Of a stretch of DNA of 64,000 bases, positions 8,673 through 17,276 are shown piece by piece (position 1 is the stretch's first letter; every line of letters starts with the position of its first letter). The DNA is from Rummeliibacillus sp963792445 (GTDB taxonomy: Bacteria > Bacillota > Bacilli > Bacillales_A > Planococcaceae): assembly GCA_963792445.1 (NCBI GenBank), contig CAWBWO010000014.1, positions 186,001 to 250,000 on the forward strand. The letters are read 5' to 3'. The notes under the pieces are model-generated. The model made no database searches, was not told the origin of the DNA, and saw only the letters and a program-made list of their open reading frames with translations. A program made the position numbers and the translations under genes.

Positions 8673-9926
8673 ATGACAGAAGAGTTAAAAGTAAAAAGAG
8701 CAACCCGAAACCTCTACACATTTTTCGTTAGTAAAATGCTAACTTCTGTAGGGTTTGGGGTTTTTAATTTTGGGATTAGTTTATATATATTGTCGGTAAC
8801 GGGTTCCGCGCTTAGCTTTGCGACCAATATTCTTTTTAATGTTCTCCCAAGAGCATTAGCTGCACCATTAGCAGGCTATGTAGCGGATCGATTCCCAAAG
8901 AAACGTATAGTTGTAGCTAGTATGACAGGAATAACGTTATCCGTTGCGATACTGATTATCTATACCATATTGTTCGGTATTTCAGTGCCAGCTATTTATA
9001 CGATTACTGTGATTTTCTCCACAATCGGTGCATTTAATGGCGTTGCCTTTTCGAGTTCACTGCCTAATTTAGTAGGTAAAAAGCGTCTACAAAAAGCAAT
9101 GTCCTATAACCAAGTATCCTATTCCATTGGTTCCATCGGTGGACCAGCCATCGGAGGAATGATGTTTGGCTTTGTATCGATGAGGGTATTTTTGATTGTG
9201 ATGATGGTAGCATATTTTGTAGCACTTTGTTTAGAAGCGACAATGGATTTCTCTTTATATGAGACAAAGCTTGAAAAGAAAAAAGAGTCAGTGCTGACAA
9301 GTATGAAAGAGGGATTCCAATACTTAAACAAAAAGCCGCTTGTTAAAACACTTTTGTTAACATCACTATGGATGAATTTTTTCTTCTCTGCAGTGAGTGT
9401 AGGACTAGTTTTTGTGTTGGTTCAAAAGCTTGGTATCCCTTCTAGTCAAGTGGGATTGATCGAAGGTTCGGGAGCTGTAGGCATGCTAATCGCATCTTTA
9501 TATTTATCATCTAGAAGTGATTTACATGCGCCTTTACATTTTGCAAAAACATCTGCATTTACAATGTGCTTCATTGTTGCATGTATCACACTTCCATTGT
9601 TTTTAGCATTTACTAGTACGTACACATTCGTCTTTTTTATGTTTTTAATGGTTCTTTTCTCTAGCTTAGGTGTATTTGCAAATACGCCAACTGGTGTAGT
9701 TATTCAAAATGTGATCGATGACGAACACAGAGGTCGTGTATTTGGCATGATCGAAACATTATCTGTCGGAATGGGACCTATTGGCTCTGTTATTTTCGGT
9801 GCATTATTTGATGTTGTTGATGCAAAAGTCATTTTCTTAAGTACAAGCTTATTATTAATCTTATGTATAGCTTGGGTGATGAGAACATCTAAAATTGGAC
9901 AACATAATAGCGAATTCACTTCTTGA
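8673..9926 (+). CDS. MFS efflux transporter (MefA/enterobactin-exporter-like group)
   Basis: A 417-residue major facilitator with about 12 membrane segments. The MFS loop 2-3 motif is present as GYVADRFPKKR at about residues 69-79, and a related motif, DDEHRGRVFGM, follows in the second half. The overall pattern (short N-terminus, PRALAAPLAGYVADRFPK, QVSYSIGSIGGPAIGG) fits the drug/siderophore exporter branch that includes macrolide efflux proteins. The substrate is not predictable. It is monocistronic between two terminator/leader regions. Confidence 0.85.
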   Translation: MTEELKVKRATRNLYTFFVSKMLTSVGFGVFNFGISLYILSVTGSALSFATNILFNVLPRALAAPLAGYVADRFPKKRIVVASMTGITLSVAILIIYTILFGISVPAIYTITVIFSTIGAFNGVAFSSSLPNLVGKKRLQKAMSYNQVSYSIGSIGGPAIGGMMFGFVSMRVFLIVMMVAYFVALCLEATMDFSLYETKLEKKKESVLTSMKEGFQYLNKKPLVKTLLLTSLWMNFFFSAVSVGLVFVLVQKLGIPSSQVGLIEGSGAVGMLIASLYLSSRSDLHAPLHFAKTSAFTMCFIVACITLPLFLAFTSTYTFVFFMFLMVLFSSLGVFANTPTGVVIQNVIDDEHRGRVFGMIETLSVGMGPIGSVIFGALFDVVDAKVIFLSTSLLLILCIAWVMRTSKIGQHNSEFTS

Positions 9927-10085
9927 AATAAACGTTTTAACGTTTTAGTAAGTCTATGAGGTTTGTATGTTTACATATGGACTCAAAAAATAATCCAAAA
10001 CATGAAAAAATATGCATTTGACTATTTACTTTTTCAAAAAATAAGCGTACTATAACCTCACAAATTATGTTTTAAGTTTCATATT

Positions 10086-10220
10086 TCTAAATCGCTGAAG
10101 TAAATTCGCGGGGGAACCAATTTCGTCTGGATGTATAGTTTACATCCTTGGGGTGAATCCTTTAAAAAGGTAGGGCTACTTCATGGTCCGAATCCGACAG
10201 CTAACCTCGTAAGCGTTAGA
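10086..10220 (+). promoter_or_regulatory. ydaO/yuaA-type c-di-AMP riboswitch
   Basis: The leader of kimA contains the conserved ydaO core in order: AATCGCTGAAG, CGGGGGAACC, GGGGTGAATCC, the AGGGCTACTTCAT segment, GTCCGAATCCGACAGC and the CTCGTAAGCG end. This class binds two c-di-AMP molecules and turns expression off when the ligand is high. A terminator hairpin follows at 10257, and then the potassium importer gene, the classic target. The remaining 9927-10085 holds only a weak inverted repeat and AT-rich promoter-like sequence. Confidence 0.95.
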
Positions 10221-10256
10221 AGAAGAAAAATGGAGCTTGCTAGGCAAACAATAATG

Positions 10257-10300
10257 TCTACAAGTCTTTTTTCGTGATGACTTGTAGGCTTTTTCTTTTT
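10257..10300 (+). terminator. Riboswitch-controlled terminator before kimA
   Basis: TCTACAAGTC pairs with GACTTGTAGG and is followed by CTTTTTCTTTTTC, between the c-di-AMP aptamer and the kimA start. It is the likely expression platform. Confidence 0.85.
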
Positions 10301-10350
10301 CATTCAGCTATGAAATATGAAACCCAATTTTTTAGAGAAGGTGTTATTAA

Positions 10351-12180
10351 GTGAAATATTCGTTAAAACGAATGTTAATCGGAAGGCCATTAAAGTCAAC
10401 CGAGTTAGGCGAACAAAAACTAAGTAAAACAAAAGCGCTTGCTATATTGTCATCTGATGCATTGTCTTCTGTAGCATATGGACCTGAGCAAATATTAATC
10501 GTATTGATGACTTTTGGTGCAATGGCGTTTTGGTATTCCATTCCTATCGCAGCATTTGTTGTTGTACTATTAATAGCATTAATTTTATCCTATAAACAGA
10601 TTATTTTTGCCTATCCTCATGGTGGCGGTGCTTATGTAGTTTCTAAAGAAAATTTAGGCGTAAATGCCGGTCTTGTTTCAGGTGGATCGCTTTTAGTAGA
10701 CTATGTTTTAACAGTTGCTGTTAGTGTGTCAGCAGGTACGGATGCAATTACATCAGCATTCCCAGCATTGCATGCATATAAAATAGAAATTGCCATTGTT
10801 TTTTTATTAATTTTAACCATTATCAATTTAAGAGGTGTCACAGAATCAGCTTCAGTCTTAGCTTATCCTGTTTACCTTTTTGTCGCAGCATTACTTCTTT
10901 TAATTGTTGTAGGAATTTACAAAATCATAACAGGGCAATTTTCGCCTGATCTTCATGCAGCAATTGGAACACCTGTTGCGGGAGTGAGTCTATTTATCCT
11001 TTTAAAGGCATTTGCTTCCGGAAGTTCTGCTTTAACAGGTGTTGAGGCAATTTCGAATGCAATTCCTAACTTCAAAAATCCAGCTCCTGTCAATGCATCT
11101 AAAACGCTAATGATCATGGGTGGATTACTTGCAGTGTTATTCTGTGGAATCGTATTCCTTGCCTATTATTTAGGGATTGCACCTAGTCAGACTGAAACCG
11201 TTGTATCGCAAATTTCAAAAGAAATTTTTGGCCGAACATTCTTTTATTTCGTTATTCAAGCAGTAACAGCGCTTATATTAGTATTGGCTGCTAATACTGG
11301 TTTCTCAGCATTTCCATTGCTCGCTGTGAATCTGTCAAAAGATAGATATATTCCTAGAATGTTCCAAGTTAGAGGCGATCGTCTAGGTTATTCTAACGGC
11401 ATTATTATGTTAGGTGTATCTGCAATGATTCTTATCTTGTTAACACAAGGTTCAACAGAGAAACTAATCCCTTTATATGCTGTAGGGGTATTTATCCCAT
11501 TTACTTTAGCTCAAACGGGGATGATGGTGAAATGGTGGAGAGAAAGACCGAAAGGATGGATTGGTAAATTTTCGATTAATACAATTGGTGCTGCTATATC
11601 GTTTATTGTGACAATCATTTTCTTCATCACTAAATTTGATCATGTTTGGCCGGTGCTCATCTTTTTACCAGTGTTAATTTATATGTTCCATCGTATTAAA
11701 AATCATTACACTTTGGTGGGGGAACAACTTCGTGTCGATAAATTGAATAATATACTTCCATCTATTAATGGGAATGTTATTTTGTTACCTGTTGGTGGAA
11801 TCAGTAAAGTTGTTGAACATTCGCTAAGCTATGCGAAATTGCTATCTCCTGAACATCTAATCGCCATCTATGTAGCGTTTGATAAAGAGGAACTGCACAC
11901 ATTTGAAGAAAAATGGGAACGAAGATTTCCGGATGTAAAACTGTTAACACTTTATTCTCCTTATCGAAGCTTATTATCACCTCTTACAAAGGCGATTGAT
12001 AGAATTGAAAACAAAGCAAAGCAAGAGAATCGGCAAGTTTCCATCGTTATTCCACAATTCATACCGAAAAAGGGATGGCAAAATATATTGCATAACCAAT
12101 CAAGTTTACTAATCCGAACTACATTATTATATAAAAGAAATGTAGTGCTGATTACTGTTCCATACCATCTAAAAAAATAA
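10351..12180 (+). CDS. kimA: High-affinity potassium importer KimA
   Basis: A 609-residue APC-fold permease, nearly the length of B. subtilis KimA (YdaO). The N-terminus matches it closely (KRMLIGRPLKS, then LAILSSDALSSVAYGPEQIL), as do PHGGGAYVVSKENLG, SGSSALTGVEAISN and the C-terminal HNQSSLLIRT and PYHLKK. About 12 membrane helices are followed by a cytoplasmic USP-like domain of about 170 residues. KimA is a potassium/proton symporter inhibited by c-di-AMP both as protein and through its riboswitch, and this leader carries that riboswitch. The start is GTG 10351 behind AGAAGGTG. Confidence 0.95.
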   Translation: MKYSLKRMLIGRPLKSTELGEQKLSKTKALAILSSDALSSVAYGPEQILIVLMTFGAMAFWYSIPIAAFVVVLLIALILSYKQIIFAYPHGGGAYVVSKENLGVNAGLVSGGSLLVDYVLTVAVSVSAGTDAITSAFPALHAYKIEIAIVFLLILTIINLRGVTESASVLAYPVYLFVAALLLLIVVGIYKIITGQFSPDLHAAIGTPVAGVSLFILLKAFASGSSALTGVEAISNAIPNFKNPAPVNASKTLMIMGGLLAVLFCGIVFLAYYLGIAPSQTETVVSQISKEIFGRTFFYFVIQAVTALILVLAANTGFSAFPLLAVNLSKDRYIPRMFQVRGDRLGYSNGIIMLGVSAMILILLTQGSTEKLIPLYAVGVFIPFTLAQTGMMVKWWRERPKGWIGKFSINTIGAAISFIVTIIFFITKFDHVWPVLIFLPVLIYMFHRIKNHYTLVGEQLRVDKLNNILPSINGNVILLPVGGISKVVEHSLSYAKLLSPEHLIAIYVAFDKEELHTFEEKWERRFPDVKLLTLYSPYRSLLSPLTKAIDRIENKAKQENRQVSIVIPQFIPKKGWQNILHNQSSLLIRTTLLYKRNVVLITVPYHLKK

Positions 12181-12286
12181 GGTATTAATATGTTTTTTAA
12201 GTTGAAAAGTGGGAATAGTAACAGTATGCAAATGAGTGAATGTTAGCCTTCTAAATAGGAATGCTGCTTGAAATGAGGTGCTTTAG

Positions 12287-12709
12287 ATGTTCGCACGATT
12301 CGAAGAAATTGAAGGCTTTATCGTAAAAGGATTCGCAGTTCAAAGTGGAGATCGGGTAGATGTTCCTGTTCTATGGAACAAACTTGATTATGAATTAAAG
12401 AAGATGAATTCCAGACCTAAAATTTCATATGGCGTTTGTGTATCAATGAATGATGATGGATTACATTACGTAGCAGGACTAGTAACGAATGCTGTGAAAG
12501 GTATGCATGCTCCTGATCAAGTGTTAATCTCGGCAGGGCGCTATTTGGTTGGAATTGTAGAGAATGGCATTGAGGAAATCCCAGAAAGTTTGGAGGCATT
12601 GCTGAGTGTTAAAGGAATTCACTTCAGGCATGCACCTTGTTTTGAAAAATACCATGTGAATGAGAAGATAGAAAATAGTGAAATTGAGATTTGGGTCCCA
12701 ATTCAATAA
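12287..12709 (+). CDS. Stand-alone GyrI-like effector-binding protein
   Basis: A 140-residue protein of the GyrI-like small-molecule-binding fold (AraC/BmrR effector domain), here without a DNA-binding part. It shows the two-fold pseudo-repeat, with YGVCVSMNDDGLHYVAGLVTNA in the middle and the C-terminal EIEIWVPIQ, where the conserved Glu usually lines the ligand pocket. Such proteins bind, and sometimes hydrolyse, hydrophobic or cationic compounds. It is monocistronic; its job is unknown. Confidence 0.75.
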   Translation: MFARFEEIEGFIVKGFAVQSGDRVDVPVLWNKLDYELKKMNSRPKISYGVCVSMNDDGLHYVAGLVTNAVKGMHAPDQVLISAGRYLVGIVENGIEEIPESLEALLSVKGIHFRHAPCFEKYHVNEKIENSEIEIWVPIQ

Positions 12710-12736
12710 GTTTAAAGCTAAAATATTTTAGATTGG

Positions 12737-12766
12737 AGCTACAGAAAAAAATCTGTAGCTTTTTCT
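12737..12766 (+). terminator. Terminator after the GyrI-like gene
   Basis: AGCTACAGA and TCTGTAGCT form the stem around an A-rich loop, with a TTTTTCTTTT tail. Confidence 0.85.
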
Positions 12767-12856
12767 TTTGTGATCATAAATTCTATAATGGAAAAATGTT
12801 ATGATTAATCAATATTAGAATAATTAGGTTTATAAATGAAGTGAGGGAGTTTTAGG

Positions 12857-13738
12857 GTGGATATATCTATAGCATCGATGTTGAAAATGACCATTGCAAT
12901 GGCCATCTTTGGGTCTATTGGATTTTTTACCGTGAACACAGGAATTCCTGCAGAAGAACTCGTTTTTGTACGTTGTATTTGTGCAACAGTTTTCCTTGGT
13001 GGGATGTGGTTATGCACTGGTAAGTATAAAGTTGAAAAATGGTCAAAAAGAGAAGTTGTTCAAACAATCATCTGTGGCGTATTTATTGTACTTAACTGGG
13101 TGTTTTTGTTTAAAGCATTTGAAGAAATGTCGATTTCAGTAGCCATTTCAATTTATAATTTAGCGCCTATTTTTGTACTCATTTTAGGGAGTTTATTTTT
13201 AAAGGAAAAGATGGCCCTAAGCTCTATCATTGCAATTGTTGTTTGTTTTTTAGGTAGTGTACTCATCATTGGTATAGAGGAATTCACTTCATTACCATCG
13301 TTGTTTAATTCTGGTTTTGTCTGGGCAATTCTTTCTGCATTTTGTTATGCCATGACCATGTTTTTAGGAAAAGGTATAGCACAATTAAGCGCTTATGCCA
13401 TGACCTTTATTCAGACAACGGTTGGGATTGTGATGTTGTTGCCTTTCATGGATTTTAGTGTTTTCCATGGTTTGACAGGCTGGAATTGGTTTTATATTTT
13501 GGGGACGGGTTTAATCCATACAGGTTTTGTTTACTATTTATTCTTTGATAGTCTACGAAATTTACCGACGATTATTGTATCAGCGTTAGTATTTGTCGAT
13601 CCGGTTGTTGCAATATTACTAGATATTATGATTTTAGATTTTAGACCAACTATATGGCAAACGCTTGGAATTCTTCTCATATTCGGTGGCATTATCTATA
13701 ATTTAGTAATAAAGCCTAATAAATCTGTGACATCTTAA
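12857..13738 (+). CDS. EamA/DMT-family transporter
   Basis: A 293-residue inner-membrane protein with ten hydrophobic helices arranged as two EamA repeats. The repeats meet near the middle at a Gly-rich linker. Landmarks are FVRCICATVFLGG, the first-repeat end YNLAPIFVLILGSLFLKEK, and the second-repeat SALVFVDPVVAILLD. Family members export amino acids, metabolites or drugs; the substrate is not known. The start is GTG 12857 behind GAGGGAG. A convergent terminator follows. Confidence 0.85.
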   Translation: MDISIASMLKMTIAMAIFGSIGFFTVNTGIPAEELVFVRCICATVFLGGMWLCTGKYKVEKWSKREVVQTIICGVFIVLNWVFLFKAFEEMSISVAISIYNLAPIFVLILGSLFLKEKMALSSIIAIVVCFLGSVLIIGIEEFTSLPSLFNSGFVWAILSAFCYAMTMFLGKGIAQLSAYAMTFIQTTVGIVMLLPFMDFSVFHGLTGWNWFYILGTGLIHTGFVYYLFFDSLRNLPTIIVSALVFVDPVVAILLDIMILDFRPTIWQTLGILLIFGGIIYNLVIKPNKSVTS

Positions 13739-13748
13739 TTAGATAAAT

Positions 13749-13789
13749 GGGCTGACTTCAACTATGTCTATACGTTGAAGTCAGCCCTT
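13749..13789. terminator. Bidirectional terminator
   Basis: GGGCTGACTTCAAC and GTTGAAGTCAGCCC form a perfect 14-bp stem with an 11-nt loop between the convergent EamA and acetyltransferase genes. Confidence 0.85.
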
Positions 13790-13794
13790 AAAGT

Positions 13795-14232
13795 TTACGC
13801 GAATGTTTTAACCATTAATACGTGTTCAATACCTGCATCAAGGAAGACACCCGATTTTACTTCGTACCCTAATTTTTCGTAAAATCCTTGTGCTTGTACT
13901 TGTCCATCAAGCTTTACTTTTGGTGCGCCAAGTTCTTTTGCTTTTTCTTCTAAAGCTTGGATGATGATTTTACCAATACCATGTGAACGATACTCTTCTA
14001 ATACCGCTACACGTTGGATTTTACCAACACCTTCAACTAAGCGAATGCGACCTGTACCAATTGCGTTGTCTTCATCAGTTGTCACAAGGAAATGATGGCA
14101 TTCGCCACCAAGGTGGTCATAAGAATCGATTTCTTCTTCTTTTGGAACTTTTTGTTCTTCTACAAAAACTTTTATACGAATATCAAATTCTCTTTGTAAA
14201 TCTTCTTGTGTTGTAACTTCAAATACGTTCAC
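13795..14232 (-). CDS. yjcF: YjcF-like GNAT acetyltransferase
   Basis: A 145-residue GNAT protein. The start (RIKVFVEEQKVPKEEEID) and the acetyl-CoA pyrophosphate loop EYRSHGIGKIII match B. subtilis YjcF, as does the C-terminal GFYEKLGYEV and FLDAGIEHVLM. The substrate is unknown. It has its own ribosome site and is separated from the ykkCD operon by about 110 bp on the same strand. Confidence 0.85.
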   Translation of the reverse strand: MNVFEVTTQEDLQREFDIRIKVFVEEQKVPKEEEIDSYDHLGGECHHFLVTTDEDNAIGTGRIRLVEGVGKIQRVAVLEEYRSHGIGKIIIQALEEKAKELGAPKVKLDGQVQAQGFYEKLGYEVKSGVFLDAGIEHVLMVKTFA

Positions 14233-14343
14233 ATTGATCTTCCTCTCTTGTAATAGTGCTATGTTGCATATTATATAGGAAAAATTTCAGAAAGTAGAGT
14301 AATAAATCAAGAGACTTTATGCAATTGTATAAAATATTTTTTG

Positions 14344-14658
14344 CTAAGAGAGCAATTTTAAACCTATAGTAGCAATCAGGATCATGGCGATAAACAAAAT
14401 TCGTTTCCAGTCTTTTGATTCATTAAAGACCAACATACCAATTAAAGCTCCGCCTGAAGCACCGATGCCAGTCCAAACAGCATATGCGGTGCTCATTGGT
14501 ACAGTATTCATAGCGTAAGAAAGTAAAAGAAGGCTGACTCCAAAGCTTATGATTAACAAAAGGATCGTAGTGATTTTCTTTTCTTCTTGCCAGCGGTTCA
14601 TCATGGCTACCCCAAATACTTCGCAAAAGCCTGCCACAATAATTGCAATCCATGCCAT
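14344..14658 (-). CDS. ykkD: SMR-family exporter subunit YkkD
   Basis: A 104-residue, four-helix small multidrug resistance protein. The essential Glu lies in helix 1 (VAGFCEVFGVAMMN), and TPM-type residues PMSTAYAVWTGIGA are in helix 3. It aligns with B. subtilis YkkD. Its ATG overlaps the stop of ykkC by one base (TAATG), so the two are translationally coupled and probably form a hetero-oligomer. The guanidine riboswitch upstream points to guanidinium-type export. Directly downstream the strand has only short AT-rich sequence. Confidence 0.88.
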   Translation of the reverse strand: MAWIAIIVAGFCEVFGVAMMNRWQEEKKITTILLLIISFGVSLLLLSYAMNTVPMSTAYAVWTGIGASGGALIGMLVFNESKDWKRILFIAMILIATIGLKLLS

Positions 14659-14996
14659 TAAGCAGCACCATCCTTTGTTTCTTTTGTAGTCACCGTTTTT
14701 AGACCTATAACACCTACTAACAGAATGGCTAGTAGTAAAACTTTAGTAAAACTGAGTGATTCATTGAAGAAGAGTACATCAACAAGTACTGTGCCTGCAG
14801 TGCCAAGTCCTACAAAAACGGTATATGCTGTGCCGACTGGTAAAAACTTGCCTGCAAGTAATAATAGATAAAAGGTAAATGCTGCTGCAAGGAATGTCAT
14901 TCCATAAGCCCAAATGCTATGTGAGTGCTTTAAACCTACGACCCAAAAAACTTCACATAAAACAGCTAGTAAAACAATCAACCAGTGTTTGTTCAA
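14658..14996 (-). CDS. ykkC: SMR-family exporter subunit YkkC
   Basis: A 112-residue, four-helix SMR protein, the same length as B. subtilis YkkC. It has the helix-1 Glu (VLCEVFWVVGLKH), the LPVGTAYTVFVGLGTAGTVL segment and the VGVIGLKTVT end. A TTG start at 14996 is indicated by AAAGGATG just upstream. It is the first gene behind a guanidine-I riboswitch, so the YkkC/YkkD pair is likely to export guanidinium or related compounds. That function follows from the riboswitch class, not from the protein alone. Confidence 0.9.
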   Translation of the reverse strand: MNKHWLIVLLAVLCEVFWVVGLKHSHSIWAYGMTFLAAAFTFYLLLLAGKFLPVGTAYTVFVGLGTAGTVLVDVLFFNESLSFTKVLLLAILLVGVIGLKTVTTKETKDGAA

Positions 14997-15019
14997 ATAT
15001 AATCATCCTTTCTATATAG

Positions 15020-15066
15020 AAAAAAGCCTGAGAGATAACTGATTAAATCAGTGTCTCCCAGGCTTT
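15020..15066 (-). terminator. Riboswitch-controlled terminator before ykkC
   Basis: On minus, AAAAGCCTGGGAGA and TCTCTCAGGCTTTTTT form a long stem with an AT-rich inner helix. It directly abuts the guanidine aptamer and is its likely on/off switch (transcription continues when the ligand is bound). Confidence 0.85.
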
Positions 15067-15150
15067 TATCCTTCCGTGGCATAGCAATAGCGCTATGAGA
15101 TTTCTCTCGGACCAGACCAAGCAAGTGCTTGCGGAACCCTAGAAATCATA
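15050..15150 (-). promoter_or_regulatory. Guanidine-I (ykkC-type) riboswitch
   Basis: The minus strand contains the class hallmarks in order: CTAGGGTTCCG, a variable stem, GACTGG-like TGGTCTGGTCCGAGAG, a second variable hairpin, and CCACGGAAGGATAAAAGCC. The aptamer senses guanidinium and activates expression. It precedes ykkC-ykkD. It is also downstream of asnB on the same strand, with no clear separate terminator between them. Confidence 0.93.
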
Positions 15151-15207
15151 GTTGCTATTCAATTGGTTATATCTTATCAAATGGGTTAGTGGATTTCAAT
15201 GTAAATG

Positions 15208-17046
15208 TTAATTGGTTAGATTGATATTGTAGTCTTCAAACCATATATGAGTTTGAATAAGATATGCGAGTAATTGAGGTCCTGTCATTAATTGACCAAA
15301 CCACGGAGCTGTGAAGGATGAACCACCTGTTTCAATCAATGACTCTAGTTGTTTATTGTTAAAGAATTCAAGGAGAACTGAATTTTTGTTTTGCAAAATA
15401 GAAGAGAGCCATTTGCCAACGCCTTCTGTATAGGCAGGATTATGTGTTTTTGGATAAGGATTTTTCTTACGATATAGAACTTCATTTGGCAACAGCTCTT
15501 CCATAGCCTTTCTTAAGACGCCTTTCTCCATATTTCCACAATTTTTTATTGCCCAGGGAATATTCCACACGTATTCGACAAGGCGATGATCTGCAAATGG
15601 AACACGTACTTCAAGTCCAGCGCGCATGGTTGTGCGATCTTTTCTGTCGAGTAAAGTCGGCATAAACCATGTCATATTCAAATAGAAAAGTTCCCTTCTT
15701 TTTGCATCATCTTGCGATTCATTCTCGAGTATTGGTGTTTCCTTTCTTGCAACCTCGTAAGCTTGTTGAACATAGTCTTCAATATTTAGTCTTTGGCGCC
15801 ACTCAGGTCTTAATAAATCAATACGTTCTTTGGTCGAGCGCATCCAAGGAAATCCTTCAGTATTTTCGTCATAGAACCATGGATATCCGCCGAAGATTTC
15901 ATCTGCACATTCTCCGGATAAACTTACTTTATATTGTTGTTTAATTTGTTTACTAAACCACAGAAGTGAAGAGTCAATATCGGCCATTCCAGGCATATCT
16001 TTTGCGTAGACGGATTCAGTTAGTTCTTTAATGAGTGTTTCTTGTGGGATGACTTCTGAATGATGGATTGTATGGAAGGTATCAGACATTTTATCAATCC
16101 AAAAGGTATCGTCTGACCGTTGAAAGTGATTTGCTTTAAAGAATTGTGCATTGTCTTCATAATTGATGGAGTAAGTATGGAGAGGAAATTTGTCAGTGCC
16201 TTTAAATTTATTGGCAGCGATAGCTGTAATAATACTAGAATCAAGTCCACCTGATAATAAGGTACAGATTGGTACATCTGAAACGAGCTGTCGTTCCACT
16301 GCGTCCACAACTAAATCTCTGACATTTGTAACTGTATCATTAAAGGAATCTTCATGTAGTTTACTTTTTACATTCCAATAACGGCTTATTTTCAGACCGT
16401 TTAAGTCGTATTTTAAGAAGTGTCCTGGCCGAAGCTCTTGGATATGTTTGTAAATTGTTTTACCAGGTGTATGGGAAGGCCCTAAACCAAATAATTCTGC
16501 TAATCCTTCATAACCAACATCAGTGGGGATATCCGGATGTGCGAGTAATGCTTTTATCTCTGAAGCAAAAAGTAATTGGTTTTGCGTATGGCTATAATAT
16601 AATGGTTTGACACCAAGGCGATCGCGGACAAGGGTTAAACTCTTTTCTGTGGCATCCCAAATTCCGAAAGCGAAAATACCATTAATTTTTTCGACGCATT
16701 GTTCACGCCATTCTATATATGAAACTAGCAAAACTTCCGTATCTGAAGTTGTATAGAAGTGATAGCCTCTGCGTTGTAATTCTTTTCGTAATTCATTAGT
16801 ATTATACAATTCACCATTGTAAGTAATAGTGTAACGGTGTCCGTCTTTTTCGTAATTCATCGGTTGTTTGCCGCCTTCTAAGTCAATAATGGATAAACGT
16901 TGATGTCCAAAGGCTATTGACCCATCGCTCCAAATTCCATCTGCATCTGGCCCTCTTTGTTGTAGTGTTTTCGTCATCGTATGTAATAAGGATTGCTGTG
17001 TTGATAAGTCTTTTTTAAAGTTGCACCATCCAGTAATTCCACACAT
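15208..17046 (-). CDS. asnB: Asparagine synthetase (glutamine-hydrolysing)
   Basis: A 612-residue enzyme. The start chosen is ATG 17046, so that the mature protein begins at Cys2 (MCGITGW), the N-terminal nucleophile of the glutaminase domain; GGAGGATG lies just upstream. A longer frame from 17097 would bury that Cys. The class II amidotransferase domain covers about residues 2-210 (RGPDADG, YNGELYN, SDTEVLL). The synthetase domain follows with the ATP-pyrophosphatase loop LLSGGLDSS and the SGECADEIFGGYPW block. It makes Asn from Asp, Gln and ATP. It is closest to the AsnO/AsnB type with a long C-terminus. It is divergent from menA. Confidence 0.93.
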   Translation of the reverse strand: MCGITGWCNFKKDLSTQQSLLHTMTKTLQQRGPDADGIWSDGSIAFGHQRLSIIDLEGGKQPMNYEKDGHRYTITYNGELYNTNELRKELQRRGYHFYTTSDTEVLLVSYIEWREQCVEKINGIFAFGIWDATEKSLTLVRDRLGVKPLYYSHTQNQLLFASEIKALLAHPDIPTDVGYEGLAELFGLGPSHTPGKTIYKHIQELRPGHFLKYDLNGLKISRYWNVKSKLHEDSFNDTVTNVRDLVVDAVERQLVSDVPICTLLSGGLDSSIITAIAANKFKGTDKFPLHTYSINYEDNAQFFKANHFQRSDDTFWIDKMSDTFHTIHHSEVIPQETLIKELTESVYAKDMPGMADIDSSLLWFSKQIKQQYKVSLSGECADEIFGGYPWFYDENTEGFPWMRSTKERIDLLRPEWRQRLNIEDYVQQAYEVARKETPILENESQDDAKRRELFYLNMTWFMPTLLDRKDRTTMRAGLEVRVPFADHRLVEYVWNIPWAIKNCGNMEKGVLRKAMEELLPNEVLYRKKNPYPKTHNPAYTEGVGKWLSSILQNKNSVLLEFFNNKQLESLIETGGSSFTAPWFGQLMTGPQLLAYLIQTHIWFEDYNINLTN

Positions 17047-17276
17047 ACACTCACATCCTCCTTCGTTTTCATTCTGCATTATATGTAAAAGTAACAAGAA
17101 AATAGCATAAAAATTAAATGGGGATTCAAAAAAATTTGTGAGATGAATGGTTGAGTTTTCAATATAGATTTTCTTATTTCAAATGTTATTCATGATTTTC
17201 AAAAGTAACTTTGGCACAGATGAGAAAAATCAGTTAAGATTAGTAGTTGTATATAAAGATTGAAAGGAAGTAGATT

